39,367 nt of DNA from JACCTH01 sp035281645 (lineage in GTDB: Bacteria > Actinomycetota > Acidimicrobiia > Spongiisociales > ZC4RG35). Shown piece after piece: positions 24,894 through 31,976 of the stretch (position 1 is the stretch's first letter; each line of letters starts with the position of its first letter). The position numbers and the translations under genes are program-made. The notes beneath the pieces were generated by a model. The model did no database searches. It had not been told where the DNA came from and saw only the letters and a list, made by a program, of their open reading frames with translations. The stretch lies in the NCBI GenBank assembly GCA_035281645.1, contig DATEDN010000050.1, positions 1-39,367 on the forward strand, in the 5' to 3' direction.

Positions 24894-24908
24894 CCTGGAA
24901 CCTGTCAA
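24880..24908 (-). promoter_or_regulatory. Sigma70-like promoter of the leftward TetR/hppD operon
   Basis: On the minus strand TTGACA (24908-24903) is followed by exactly 17 nt and then TATGGT (24885-24880). The predicted start lies within the operator palindrome. The spacing and perfect -35 make this the best promoter in the window. Confidence 0.75.
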
Positions 24909-24918
24909 GAGGGTCTTG

Positions 24919-25362
24919 ATGCATTTACTGTCTCGGTCCGTGGGCCAAGCGTTGGTGGCGGTCTCGGTTCCTCAACTGGGTGATGCCCGGCGTCGCCATT
25001 GGGCAAAGGTGGTGACGGGGATCGATGAACACAAGTCCTCGGGCTGGGCGTACGTGGGCGACTTCGTCGCCGACGGCGGCACCCAGGACTTGCCGGTGGG
25101 AGCCTTGCTTTTGCTCTACGGCGAGAGAGGGAGTTCGGGCAACCCGCAATCACTCGCCGCCTTGTACTCGGTGGGAGCGGATTCGACTCTGACGCTTGAA
25201 GGTGAGGCCAGCGGAAGGGCTTGGGCCCGGACGTTACGAGACCGAGCCCAAGAACTCCTTCACATGCTGGCGGTGCGTTCGCTCGACCTCAGTCCGGTCG
25301 AGAGCTCTGTCCTTGCCGAGGAACTGCGCGGTCGCGGCTGGAAGGTCGAGCCTCCTTCCTGA
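24919..25362 (+). CDS. Conserved hypothetical protein
   Basis: A 147-residue cytoplasmic protein that I do not recognise. It has a mixed alpha/beta look, with a central segment (LPVGALLLLYGERGSSGNPQSLAALYSV) and two helices near the C-terminus. There are no cysteines, signal peptide or membrane helices. ATG 24919 (MHLLSRSVGQ) is chosen over a TTG one codon earlier because AGAGGG lies about 5 nt upstream. It is divergent from the TetR-controlled operon across about 80 bp, so the same operator might also influence it. It precedes the MoaD-fusion gene by 41 bp. Confidence 0.65.
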   Translation: MHLLSRSVGQALVAVSVPQLGDARRRHWAKVVTGIDEHKSSGWAYVGDFVADGGTQDLPVGALLLLYGERGSSGNPQSLAALYSVGADSTLTLEGEASGRAWARTLRDRAQELLHMLAVRSLDLSPVESSVLAEELRGRGWKVEPPS

Positions 25363-25403
25363 TTCGGCGCCGTGTCGGCCGGTCGATGTAGCCTCGGCCA
25401 TCC

Positions 25404-26399
25404 GTGGCGACGCTTCGACTATTTGCCAACCTACGCGAACTCGCGGGGCAGTCCCGTGTCGAAGTCGAAGGCGAAACGGTTGGTGAGGTCATCGACCGAG
25501 CCGTTGCGCTTTTTGGCGAGGAGTTCGCGGCGGGCGTGGGTGCGGCAGCAATGTGGCGCAATGGCGAGCCTGCCTCTGCCGCTGATCCCATCGGCGCTAG
25601 CGACGAACTCGCACTGATCCCTCCCGTGTCGGGCGGAGGCAATGTGATGGTGGGAGAGATGGTCGACGCCTCCCTGGTGACCGGTCTCCTCGGCCTGCTG
25701 ATTCTGATCGGCACCAACCTCGCACCCGGGCCGGCGTGGTGGGCGGCCGGCCTGGTGTTGCTGGCGGCGCTATGGGCCACCGATCTTGCCGCCCGCTTGA
25801 CCGATCGGGGTCGAGCTCCCGCCACCATCGGGATCCTCGCCTCCTTCGTGATTGCGGCGGTGGCCACCCATGTCCTCGGAGGAATCGGTTTTGGCCTCAC
25901 GCTCTTTCTGGCGGTAGCGATCGTGATGGGTTGGGGAGTGGCGATACCCGATTACCGCCAGCTCGAGGTGGTGGCGCCCTCGGTTCTCGTCGCCCTGGTG
26001 GGGAGCGCGGCGGTCGGCTCGCTGATGCTGACTCGGACGTTTTTTGAAGACGAGCACCATGCCATCTCGATCCTGATCGTGGTGGCCGGCCTGAGCGCGA
26101 TCACGGCGATGGTGCTGAGCCGGCTCCGGATGCCTGTCCTTGATCCCTACTCGGGAACGGCGCTGGCAGCGGTGGTGGGAGCGGTGGTGGGGGCGTTGCT
26201 TTGGGGGGAAGACATCGTCGGCTACATCCTCATCGGACTCGGCCTGGCGGTGGCGCTGGTAGCGGGGCGAAGCCTCGGCTCGATTATCCGCACTGGTCGG
26301 CTGGCGCTCTCCGAGACGCCACCGGGCCCGATGTCCACCCTCGACCCCCTTCTCTTCGCAGCTGCCCTCTACTACCCGTTGGTCTCCGTCGTCCTCTGA
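25404..26399 (+). CDS. MoaD/ThiS-like domain fused to a polytopic membrane protein
   Basis: A 331-residue protein. Residues 1-78 are a typical MoaD/ThiS ubiquitin-like sulfur carrier (ATLRLFANLRELAG at the start, DELALIPPVSGG at the end). In MoaD the terminal Gly-Gly is the free, activated end; here GG at 77-78 is followed without a stop by GNVMVGEMVDAS and about eight hydrophobic helices (about 90-331). I do not recognise the membrane part. Either the carrier is released by proteolysis after GG, as in MoaD-MoaE fusions such as mycobacterial MoaX, or the domain works as a membrane-tethered binding module. GTG start; no other molybdopterin gene is nearby. Confidence 0.75.
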   Translation: MATLRLFANLRELAGQSRVEVEGETVGEVIDRAVALFGEEFAAGVGAAAMWRNGEPASAADPIGASDELALIPPVSGGGNVMVGEMVDASLVTGLLGLLILIGTNLAPGPAWWAAGLVLLAALWATDLAARLTDRGRAPATIGILASFVIAAVATHVLGGIGFGLTLFLAVAIVMGWGVAIPDYRQLEVVAPSVLVALVGSAAVGSLMLTRTFFEDEHHAISILIVVAGLSAITAMVLSRLRMPVLDPYSGTALAAVVGAVVGALLWGEDIVGYILIGLGLAVALVAGRSLGSIIRTGRLALSETPPGPMSTLDPLLFAAALYYPLVSVVL

Positions 26400-26467
26400 C
26401 TTTCCAATGGCCCGGGCTAGTCAACGGGTTGCCAATCCCAGGGGGTGGATAGCTACGATTCGCGACC

Positions 26468-27556
26468 ATGTCCGGCCGTTTCAACCGCCGGCGGCTTCGG
26501 ACCGTCCTGGTTTACTGCCTCGCCTTCCAACTGCTGCCCGGACAGGCCTTGGGCGTAACCAAGAGCCAGGTTGACCGGGCGTGCGCCGCCTCCTCCAGTG
26601 CCCTGGCCGAATACCGCCGGGCTTCGGCCGCCTTCGAAGAGGCGGCGCAGGCCTATTCCGCTGCCAGCCTCGAGGTCGACAACGTCCTCTACCGCCAGGG
26701 CCGGACCGCCGAAACCCTCGATCTCCGACGGGGGGCGATGGAGGTCGCCGAGGATCGCTTTCAACAGCAGGCCGTCGAGGCCTACATGAGCGGAGGCGGA
26801 TCGAACTCGGCTCTCTTCCTCGCCGCCTCCTCTCTCGATCGTGTCATCACCACCACCGAATTCCTCTCAGCGGCGGGCACCGAGGAACACGACGCCGCTG
26901 GCGACCTAGCCGCCCTGCAAGGCGAGTTGGTCACACTCCAGGGTCAGTTGAGCGCACTCGAGGTCGAGCTGCGGGCTGTTGAGCAGCAACGGCTCGACGC
27001 CAAGAACCAGCAAGAAACTGCGATGAATGCCGACCAGGCCGCCTGGCAGAAACTCGACGGCGAGTGCCGAGCGATCCAGAAGCGCTATGAGATCGAACTG
27101 GCTCGCGCCGCCGCTGCCCGGGGGAGTGCCTCGGCCGGGATTTCGGCGGCTGCAACGCCCGGCTTCATCTGCCCCTTCCCCGGCTCTTCATTCATCAATT
27201 CCTGGGGGGCCCCTCGCTCTGGCGGTCGCGGGCATAAGGGAACGGACATGATGGGACCCTACGGAGCACCTTTATATGCGGTTGCGTCGGGGACGGTCTA
27301 CACAGGCAATGGCGGCCTCGGCGGGAAGACCGTCTGGCTCATCGCCGATTACGGTACCGGCTTCTATTACGCCCACCTCTCGAGCATCAATGTCAGCTCG
27401 GGAAATCGGGTCGGGCGCGGCGACGTCGTCGGCTACAACGGTGATTCGGGCAACGCCGACGGCGGATCGCCCCACCTCCATTTCGAGATTCATCCCGGCG
27501 GACGCGGCTCCTCGGCCGTCAACCCCTACCCCACTCTCGTCGCGGCCTGCCGGTAA
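26468..27556 (+). CDS. Secreted M23 (LytM) peptidase with coiled-coil N-terminus
   Basis: A 362-residue cell-wall protein. A signal segment (about 1-29, ending ALG) precedes a long helical coiled-coil region (about 32-205) like that of EnvC/FtsX-partner proteins. The M23 domain is C-terminal (about 225-362) with zinc-site motifs GHKGTDMMGPYG (His and Asp) and SPHLHFEIHP (HxH). All metal ligands are visible, so it is probably an active glycyl-glycine or peptide-crosslink endopeptidase, possibly activated through the coiled coil. It precedes the RsiG-like gene by 9 bp. Confidence 0.9.
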   Translation: MSGRFNRRRLRTVLVYCLAFQLLPGQALGVTKSQVDRACAASSSALAEYRRASAAFEEAAQAYSAASLEVDNVLYRQGRTAETLDLRRGAMEVAEDRFQQQAVEAYMSGGGSNSALFLAASSLDRVITTTEFLSAAGTEEHDAAGDLAALQGELVTLQGQLSALEVELRAVEQQRLDAKNQQETAMNADQAAWQKLDGECRAIQKRYEIELARAAAARGSASAGISAAATPGFICPFPGSSFINSWGAPRSGGRGHKGTDMMGPYGAPLYAVASGTVYTGNGGLGGKTVWLIADYGTGFYYAHLSSINVSSGNRVGRGDVVGYNGDSGNADGGSPHLHFEIHPGGRGSSAVNPYPTLVAACR

Positions 27557-27565
27557 CCTGAGGCC

Positions 27566-28096
27566 GTGCAGACTGACCGCCGCCGTCTCGATCAGATCCA
27601 AGATCCGGACTTCATCTCGGACCTCGACAGCCTCCCTCTCGATGACTTGCGAGCTCGTCGGGACTTGGCCGATGACGTCGAAAACGAACTCTCTTATTAC
27701 CGCCGCTTCCTCCACGGCCGTCTCGACTTACTTGCTTTCGAACAGCGTCGTCGACGCGGTGAGGAGAGCCGCAGCCTGATCGATGCCCTCACCGAGATCC
27801 TTACCGGACACGATCGCGCTGGTGGAGCCTCGAGCCGGCATCTGACGACTGAAGCGCCCGACATCCCGGTGCAAGGCCGCCGTCACCTCGACCATGTCCT
27901 GGGCAACGACCTCATGGCTCGCCTCGGAGAGATGTCGGAGGAAGAGCTTTCGGAGGCCGCCTCGGAGCTGTCGGACCTCGAGGCGGAGATCTCAACGGTG
28001 CGCCAGGGTGTGCAGGCGATTCTTGATCAGCTCCATGCCGAGGTCATCAATCGCTACAAGCATGACCTGGGCGACCCGGCCCTCCGCCCCTCTTAG
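27566..28096 (+). CDS. rsiG: RsiG-like c-di-GMP-binding anti-sigma factor
   Basis: A 176-residue helical protein. It carries two copies of the RsiG signature E-x3-S-x2-R-x3-Q-x3-D: Glu39-Ser43-Arg46-His50-Asp54 (with His in place of Gln) and Glu139-Ser143-Arg146-Gln150-Asp154. The copies are exactly 100 residues apart, on predicted antiparallel helices. In Streptomyces, RsiG binds a c-di-GMP dimer through these motifs and then sequesters the sporulation sigma factor WhiG; Rubrobacter has a single-motif homodimer. No WhiG-like sigma gene is in the window, so its target is unknown. GTG start; probably cotranscribed with the M23 peptidase gene. Confidence 0.8.
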   Translation: MQTDRRRLDQIQDPDFISDLDSLPLDDLRARRDLADDVENELSYYRRFLHGRLDLLAFEQRRRRGEESRSLIDALTEILTGHDRAGGASSRHLTTEAPDIPVQGRRHLDHVLGNDLMARLGEMSEEELSEAASELSDLEAEISTVRQGVQAILDQLHAEVINRYKHDLGDPALRPS

Positions 28097-28102
28097 CCGG
28101 CG

Positions 28103-29047
28103 GTGCTGGCCGAGCAGGTCCGATCGGGCCTGGTGGAAACGATCCACGATGGCGCCGTCGCCATCACCGATCCCACCGGCGAGCTGGTTGCCTCCTCCGG
28201 TGATATCCGGCGCCCCTTCTATTTTCGATCGGCTGCCAAGCCGTTTCAGGCGTACGTCAGCAGTCGAGCCGGCGCCAATCTGAGTCGGGAGCGCCTGGCG
28301 CTCGCATGTGCCAGCCATGATGGCGAGCCCGTCCATATCGCCCTGGTCGAGAGCATCCTCGCCGGCGTGGGATTGAACGAGGCGGCGCTGGGCTGCCCTC
28401 CGAGTTGGCCGATCCGTCTCACCGCCACGAGACGGCTCGCCAATGAGGGGGCGACGGTGCCCCGGAAGATATGGAACAACTGCTCGGGAAAGCACGCGGC
28501 GATGCTCGCCGCGTGCGTCAGTTCGGGCTGGGATCCCGATACGTATCTCGATCGGCACCATCCCTTGCAACGTGCCATTTCTGAGTTCGTTACCAACGTC
28601 TCGGGTCCAACCGATCCCATCGGTGTTGATGGTTGCGGTGCTCCCGTCTTCGCCACCAACTGCTTGGCGATGGCGAAGTCGTTCTCCTTTCTCGCCTCAG
28701 CCCCAGAGATGAACACCATCTATGAAGCGATGCATTCGTATCCAGCGTTGGTCTCCGGATACGGCAACACCGATGCTGCCATCGCCACCGCTCTCGACGC
28801 GGCCGCCAAACGGGGGGCAGCCGGATGCCTGGGCATCGCTCTTCGAAATGGATACGGCATTGCAATCAAATGTTGGGATGGCAACTCCGAGGCGGTTGGG
28901 GTTGGAGCCGTGGCCTCACTCGAACACCTTGGAGCCTTGTCCGAGACCGCCCGCGCCTCCCTCGCCCCCGTCGCCTCACCAGAAACGCGGGGTGGCGGTG
29001 CTCCCGTGGGAAGGTTCCGATCGCTTGTGGAGTTGGCTTGGGAGTGA
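28103..29047 (+). CDS. Asparaginase II (Rhizobium ReAV-like class)
   Basis: A 314-residue enzyme of the asparaginase II family (not the E. coli AnsB type), which hydrolyses L-asparagine to aspartate and ammonia. The catalytic elements reported for ReAV are all present: Ser43-x2-Lys46 in FRSAAKPFQ, Ser71 in CASHDGE, Cys127 with Lys130 in NNCSGKH, and Cys178 in VDGCGAP; the two Cys and Lys residues form the metal and active site. There is no signal peptide, so it is cytoplasmic. The GTG start lies 6 bp after rsiG and its stop overlaps the next start by 4 bp (GTGA). Confidence 0.92.
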   Translation: MLAEQVRSGLVETIHDGAVAITDPTGELVASSGDIRRPFYFRSAAKPFQAYVSSRAGANLSRERLALACASHDGEPVHIALVESILAGVGLNEAALGCPPSWPIRLTATRRLANEGATVPRKIWNNCSGKHAAMLAACVSSGWDPDTYLDRHHPLQRAISEFVTNVSGPTDPIGVDGCGAPVFATNCLAMAKSFSFLASAPEMNTIYEAMHSYPALVSGYGNTDAAIATALDAAAKRGAAGCLGIALRNGYGIAIKCWDGNSEAVGVGAVASLEHLGALSETARASLAPVASPETRGGGAPVGRFRSLVELAWE

Positions 29048-29946
29048 AAGTCCATAGCGATCTGGTGGAACGGACCGACCTGGTGCCGATGGCGCCCGCC
29101 GTGGGACCCTTTCCGGGTGGGGACTTTCTTCGCGCCTGGTTCGAGGAACTCGGCGACGACGTCGAGCCGGTCACTGTCGACTGGGACCTCGGTCAGCTTT
29201 CGATGATGAAGGCCTCGACCCGGATTGAGATGATGGGAGAGGCCGACCTCACCGATTACCACAGCCCTTTGGGAGAGGGACTGAACGAGGCGATCGCTTT
29301 TCTTTGCGATGAGCTGGGGCACGGGATCGATCTCAGCTTCGATTCGCTTCCGTCGGAGGCGGCAACGCCTCTACACGCAGCCCTAAGTAGCGCCGGCCTC
29401 CTTCCTTCCGACACCGTGCACGAGACGGCAATGGTGCTTTCCTTGCCTGACGACAGCGATGACTTCTATCGAGGCCTGCAAAAGCACGATCGGCACGAGT
29501 TGCGCCGCAAGCACCGCCGATACGAATCTTTGATCGGCCCGGTCGACCTGCAAGGTGGAAACGGAGAAGGTTTCGAGGAGTTCGTCCGTCTCCACCGCTT
29601 GGCGCCCGGCGAGAAGGGTCGCTTCATGACCGATCGCCGCCACGCCTTCTTTTCCCGCTTGGCTCAGCTGCCCGGCTGGCGGGTTGACTATCTGGTAATG
29701 CCAACCGGAAAGGCGGCCGCCTGCGTATTCGGTTGGAGCGACAGTGATGGCTACTACCTCTACAACTCATGTTTCGATCCGGCCTTGCAGGCGGCTTCGC
29801 CCGGGCTCGTCCTGCTGCAAGCGATGATCGCGGACTCGATCAAGAGCGGCCTCCGCATTTTCGACTTCCTCAAGGGTGACGAGGACTACAAAGCGCGCTT
29901 GGGGGCCAAGCCGCGGCCGTTGCATCGCCTGGAAGTCACCACGTGA
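29044..29946 (+). CDS. GNAT-fold (BioF2/CelD-like) acyltransferase domain protein
   Basis: A 300-residue protein. The C-terminal half (about 165-295) matches the BioF2/FemX-like acetyltransferase_6 group: KHDRHELRRKHRRYE, a central FDPALQAASPGLVLLQAMI stretch for CoA or aminoacyl donor binding, and IFDFLKGDEDYKARLG near the end. Substrate unknown; relatives act in polysaccharide or cell-envelope assembly. The GTG at 29044 gives a 4-bp overlap with the asparaginase stop and removes about 73 codons of out-of-frame upstream reading. Its stop overlaps mshA by 4 bp, so it belongs to the same operon. Confidence 0.8.
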   Translation: MKVHSDLVERTDLVPMAPAVGPFPGGDFLRAWFEELGDDVEPVTVDWDLGQLSMMKASTRIEMMGEADLTDYHSPLGEGLNEAIAFLCDELGHGIDLSFDSLPSEAATPLHAALSSAGLLPSDTVHETAMVLSLPDDSDDFYRGLQKHDRHELRRKHRRYESLIGPVDLQGGNGEGFEEFVRLHRLAPGEKGRFMTDRRHAFFSRLAQLPGWRVDYLVMPTGKAAACVFGWSDSDGYYLYNSCFDPALQAASPGLVLLQAMIADSIKSGLRIFDFLKGDEDYKARLGAKPRPLHRLEVTT

Positions 29947-31175
29947 GCACCCCTCCGATCGAGAAGGTGGCGTATCTCTCGATGCACACCTCGCCCCTTG
30001 CCCAACCGGGGTCCGGGGATGCGGGCGGGATGAACGTATATATCGATCAACTTGCCCGCACCATGGCGTCGCGGGGCGTGAAGGTCGACGTATATACGCG
30101 CCGTCAAGATCCTGACGATCCGACTGTGGTAGAAGTCATGAGCGGTTACCGGGTGGTTCATGTGGAAGTGGGTCCCCCCCAACCTCTTCCGATCCCCGCG
30201 CTTACTCGATTCGTTCGCTCGTTCGCCAAGGCGGTGGCCGAGGCGATCCGGCACGATCCTCCCCAAATACTTCACTCCCACTACTGGCTATCGGGTTGGG
30301 CCGGTCTGCTCGTCAAACGGGCTCTTCGCATCCCGTTGGCGAACTCATTTCACACTCTGGGTCGAGTCCGAAACGATTCCCTCCGGCCGGGCGAGACACC
30401 TGAGAGCCTGATTCGCATCGCCGCCGAACATGAAGTGATCGAGGCATCCGATTGCGTAATGGCCTCCACTCCGGCGGAGGCCGAGGAGCTGTTGGATTTC
30501 TACGGCGCCGATCCCAACCGGCTCTGCACGTCTCCGCCGGGGGTGGACCATCGGGTCTTCAAGCCAGGCTCTCAAGCTGGTGCCCGGAGACGCCTGGGCT
30601 TGGGCGAAGGCCCGATCCTGCTTTTCGTCGGGCGTATCCAGCCTCTCAAGGGTGTCGATGTCGCGATTGCGACCCTCGATCTGGTGCAAGTCCGCCATCC
30701 CGAAGCGACTCTGGTGATCGTCGGCGGACCTTCTGGTGCGAGCGGAGCAGCCGAACTCCACCGGCTGCGCCAGCTGGCCATGGCGCGAGGCGTGGGAAGC
30801 CGGGTTCGTTTTGTCAACCCGCTTCCGCACGGCCTCTTGGCCGACGTGTATCGGGCGGCCGATCTCCTTCTGGTCCCTTCCCGCTCGGAGAGCTTTGGGC
30901 TGGTGGCAGCCGAGGCCCAGGCCTGCGGAATTCCCGTGGTTGCCGCTCGCACCGGGGGATTGATCTATGTGGTCGACGATGGGACCAGCGGCATCCTGGT
31001 CGATGGTTGGGAGCCAGCCGATTACGCCGAGGCTGCCTTGCGCCTGATCGAAGATCCCGAGCTGAAGGCGAAGATGGGGCGGGCGGCGACCGACTGGGCC
31101 AAGCGCTTTTCGTGGGAGGACACGGTTAAGCGCTATCTCGAGCTCTACCGCGGGGTGCTTGCGCCTGGCAACTGA
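29943..31175 (+). CDS. mshA: MshA-like GT4 glycosyltransferase (mycothiol biosynthesis)
   Basis: A 410-residue GT-B glycosyltransferase. The N-terminal MHTSPLAQPGSGDAGG (14-29) is the diagnostic UDP-GlcNAc/inositol phosphate site of MshA, and the C-terminal SESFGLVAAEAQACGIPVVA is the GT4 nucleotide-sugar motif. MshA joins N-acetylglucosamine to 1-L-myo-inositol-1-phosphate, the first step of mycothiol, the main actinobacterial thiol. GTG start overlaps the previous stop by 4 bp. It is followed directly by a YbjN-domain gene, the same order as Rv0486-Rv0487 in Mycobacterium tuberculosis. Other mycothiol genes are not in the window. Confidence 0.9.
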   Translation: MSTPPIEKVAYLSMHTSPLAQPGSGDAGGMNVYIDQLARTMASRGVKVDVYTRRQDPDDPTVVEVMSGYRVVHVEVGPPQPLPIPALTRFVRSFAKAVAEAIRHDPPQILHSHYWLSGWAGLLVKRALRIPLANSFHTLGRVRNDSLRPGETPESLIRIAAEHEVIEASDCVMASTPAEAEELLDFYGADPNRLCTSPPGVDHRVFKPGSQAGARRRLGLGEGPILLFVGRIQPLKGVDVAIATLDLVQVRHPEATLVIVGGPSGASGAAELHRLRQLAMARGVGSRVRFVNPLPHGLLADVYRAADLLLVPSRSESFGLVAAEAQACGIPVVAARTGGLIYVVDDGTSGILVDGWEPADYAEAALRLIEDPELKAKMGRAATDWAKRFSWEDTVKRYLELYRGVLAPGN

Positions 31176-31176
31176 C

Positions 31177-31587
31177 ATGGCGGGGGCGCGGGCGATCCTT
31201 CAGCGATCTATAGCCGAATGGGTGGAGGACCCTGGCTCTGACGTGGTCTACGCCGAGGAGGTGGAGGGTCGCTTCGCAGTCCGGATGCGGCAGACGGTCA
31301 GAGAGGCGACCACGGTTTGGTTCACGGTCGGCCAGCGCTCTCTTACGGCCGAGGCCTATGTGCTTCCCCGCCTCGAGCAGCCCAAAGGTGCCCATCGGCT
31401 CGCCCTGCTCCGCAACCACGGCTCATTTCGGGTCAACTTCGCTCTCGATGCCGAGGAGGCCATCGTCCTCAGAGCGCGAATTCCCAATGAGCGGGTGAGC
31501 GCGGCAGAACTGAGCTATGTCCTCGCCGAGATCTATCAGACGATCGAGCTTTCGTTTCGATCGCTCCTTCGCGAAAACACCCCCTAG
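31177..31587 (+). CDS. YbjN-domain (type III secretion chaperone-like) protein
   Basis: A 136-residue protein of the YbjN fold, which resembles type III secretion chaperones but occurs widely without such systems. Charged strands (GRFAVRMRQT, TVWFTVGQRSLTAEAYVLPR) and the final helix (YVLAEIYQTIELSFRSLL) fit the fold. ATG 31177, one base after the mshA stop, is preferred over a frame start 6 codons earlier. The mshA-YbjN adjacency is conserved in mycobacteria; the role may be in protein stability or stress adaptation, but is not established. Confidence 0.8.
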   Translation: MAGARAILQRSIAEWVEDPGSDVVYAEEVEGRFAVRMRQTVREATTVWFTVGQRSLTAEAYVLPRLEQPKGAHRLALLRNHGSFRVNFALDAEEAIVLRARIPNERVSAAELSYVLAEIYQTIELSFRSLLRENTP

Positions 31588-31605
31588 AAAGTTCCCAACA
31601 GGAGG

Positions 31606-31639
31606 TTGTGCACAAATCCCTGTGGAAACCTGTGGATAT
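31606..31639. promoter_or_regulatory. Cluster of three DnaA-box-like 9-mers
   Basis: TTGTGCACA (31606-31614) differs by one base from the high-GC DnaA box TTGTCCACA. TGTGGAAAC (31621-31629) and TGTGGATAT (31631-31639) read GTTTCCACA and ATATCCACA on the other strand, the latter one base from TTATCCACA. Three near-boxes in 34 bp is more than expected by chance, but no dnaA or dnaN is near, so this may be a titration or regulatory site rather than an origin. Confidence 0.35.
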
Positions 31640-31749
31640 TGGGGAAAAAGGGTGCGACCGGCCTACGGGCGCTTTCCGCCAGATTGCCTTAGGGGAGATG
31701 AGGGTTGATTACGTCGACCGGTCGCGAAAACGAAGCCTTTGCGGGGCGG

Positions 31750-31778
31750 TTGACCCGATAAAACGAGTTCCGTACTGT
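31750..31778 (+). promoter_or_regulatory. Possible promoter in front of structured element
   Basis: TTGACC (31750-31755), a 17-nt spacer and TACTGT (31773-31778) form a moderate sigma70-like promoter. The predicted start (about 31785) falls exactly where a strong inverted repeat begins. Confidence 0.35.
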
Positions 31779-31784
31779 CGGCAA

Positions 31785-31870
31785 CCGAAGCGCCCAAGGT
31801 GCTGATCGGCCGGATAGCCCGTTCGGGGAAGTGCGGGGTCTCGGGCCGAGAGGTTCCTCGGGCGCTTCCT
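31785..31870 (+). ncRNA. Candidate structured small RNA
   Basis: GAAGCGCCCAAGG (31787-31799) pairs at 12 of 13 positions with CCTCGGGCGCTTC (31856-31868). Inside, TCGGCC/GGCCGA and CCCG-TT-CGGG can form further stems. The block sits 7 nt after a possible -10 element, which suggests an independently transcribed RNA of about 85 nt. It lacks the GGAAG core of 4.5S SRP RNA and the T-arm of tRNA, so no known class is assigned. A terminator for the YbjN operon is the simpler alternative. Confidence 0.35.
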
Positions 31871-31874
31871 CAAA

Positions 31875-31976
31875 AGACATCAGATCGCCGGCTGACGCCG
31901 GCTGAGAGACATCAGATCGCCGGCTAACGCCGGCTTTCAGATCTGAAATCTGATGTCTGAAATCTGATGTCTGTCA
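31875..31976. repeat. Nested direct, inverted and heptamer repeats
   Basis: Two 32-bp copies beginning AGACATCAGATCGCCGGCT (31875 and 31907) lie in tandem. They are followed by the palindrome TTTCAGATCTGAAA (31935-31948) and two tandem GAAATCTGATGTCT units (31945 and 31959) that are inverted copies of the AGACATCAGAT core. From 31942 the sequence reads as five successive TCTGnnn heptamers. The last three bases overlap the stop end of the kinase gene. Likely a REP-like or terminator element, possibly present elsewhere in the genome. Confidence 0.75.

Larger units (their letters stand above)
31588..31973. other. Gene-poor convergent intergenic region
   Basis: This 386-bp gap between the YbjN gene and the Clp1-type kinase gene holds no convincing gene. 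From left to right it contains three DnaA-box-like 9-mers, a possible promoter followed by a strongly structured block, and a set of nested direct, inverted and heptamer repeats; each is listed separately. Confidence 0.7.

Noticed and set aside
31606..31639. Chromosomal origin of replication
   Set aside because: Only three imperfect boxes, no AT-rich unwinding region and no dnaA, dnaN, rpmH or parAB genes nearby.
31608..31805. Short frame starting GTG just after AGGAGG in the intergenic region
   Set aside because: The ribosome site is only 2 nt from the start, the product has no recognisable features, and the frame runs across DnaA-like boxes and the promoter-like element.
31785..31870. 4.5S SRP RNA or tRNA
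   Set aside because: The SRP GGAAG core loop and the tRNA T-arm/anticodon features are missing, so only a generic structured RNA is proposed.
31875..31938. CRISPR array
   Set aside because: Only two 32-bp units in direct contact with no spacers, and no cas genes in the window.
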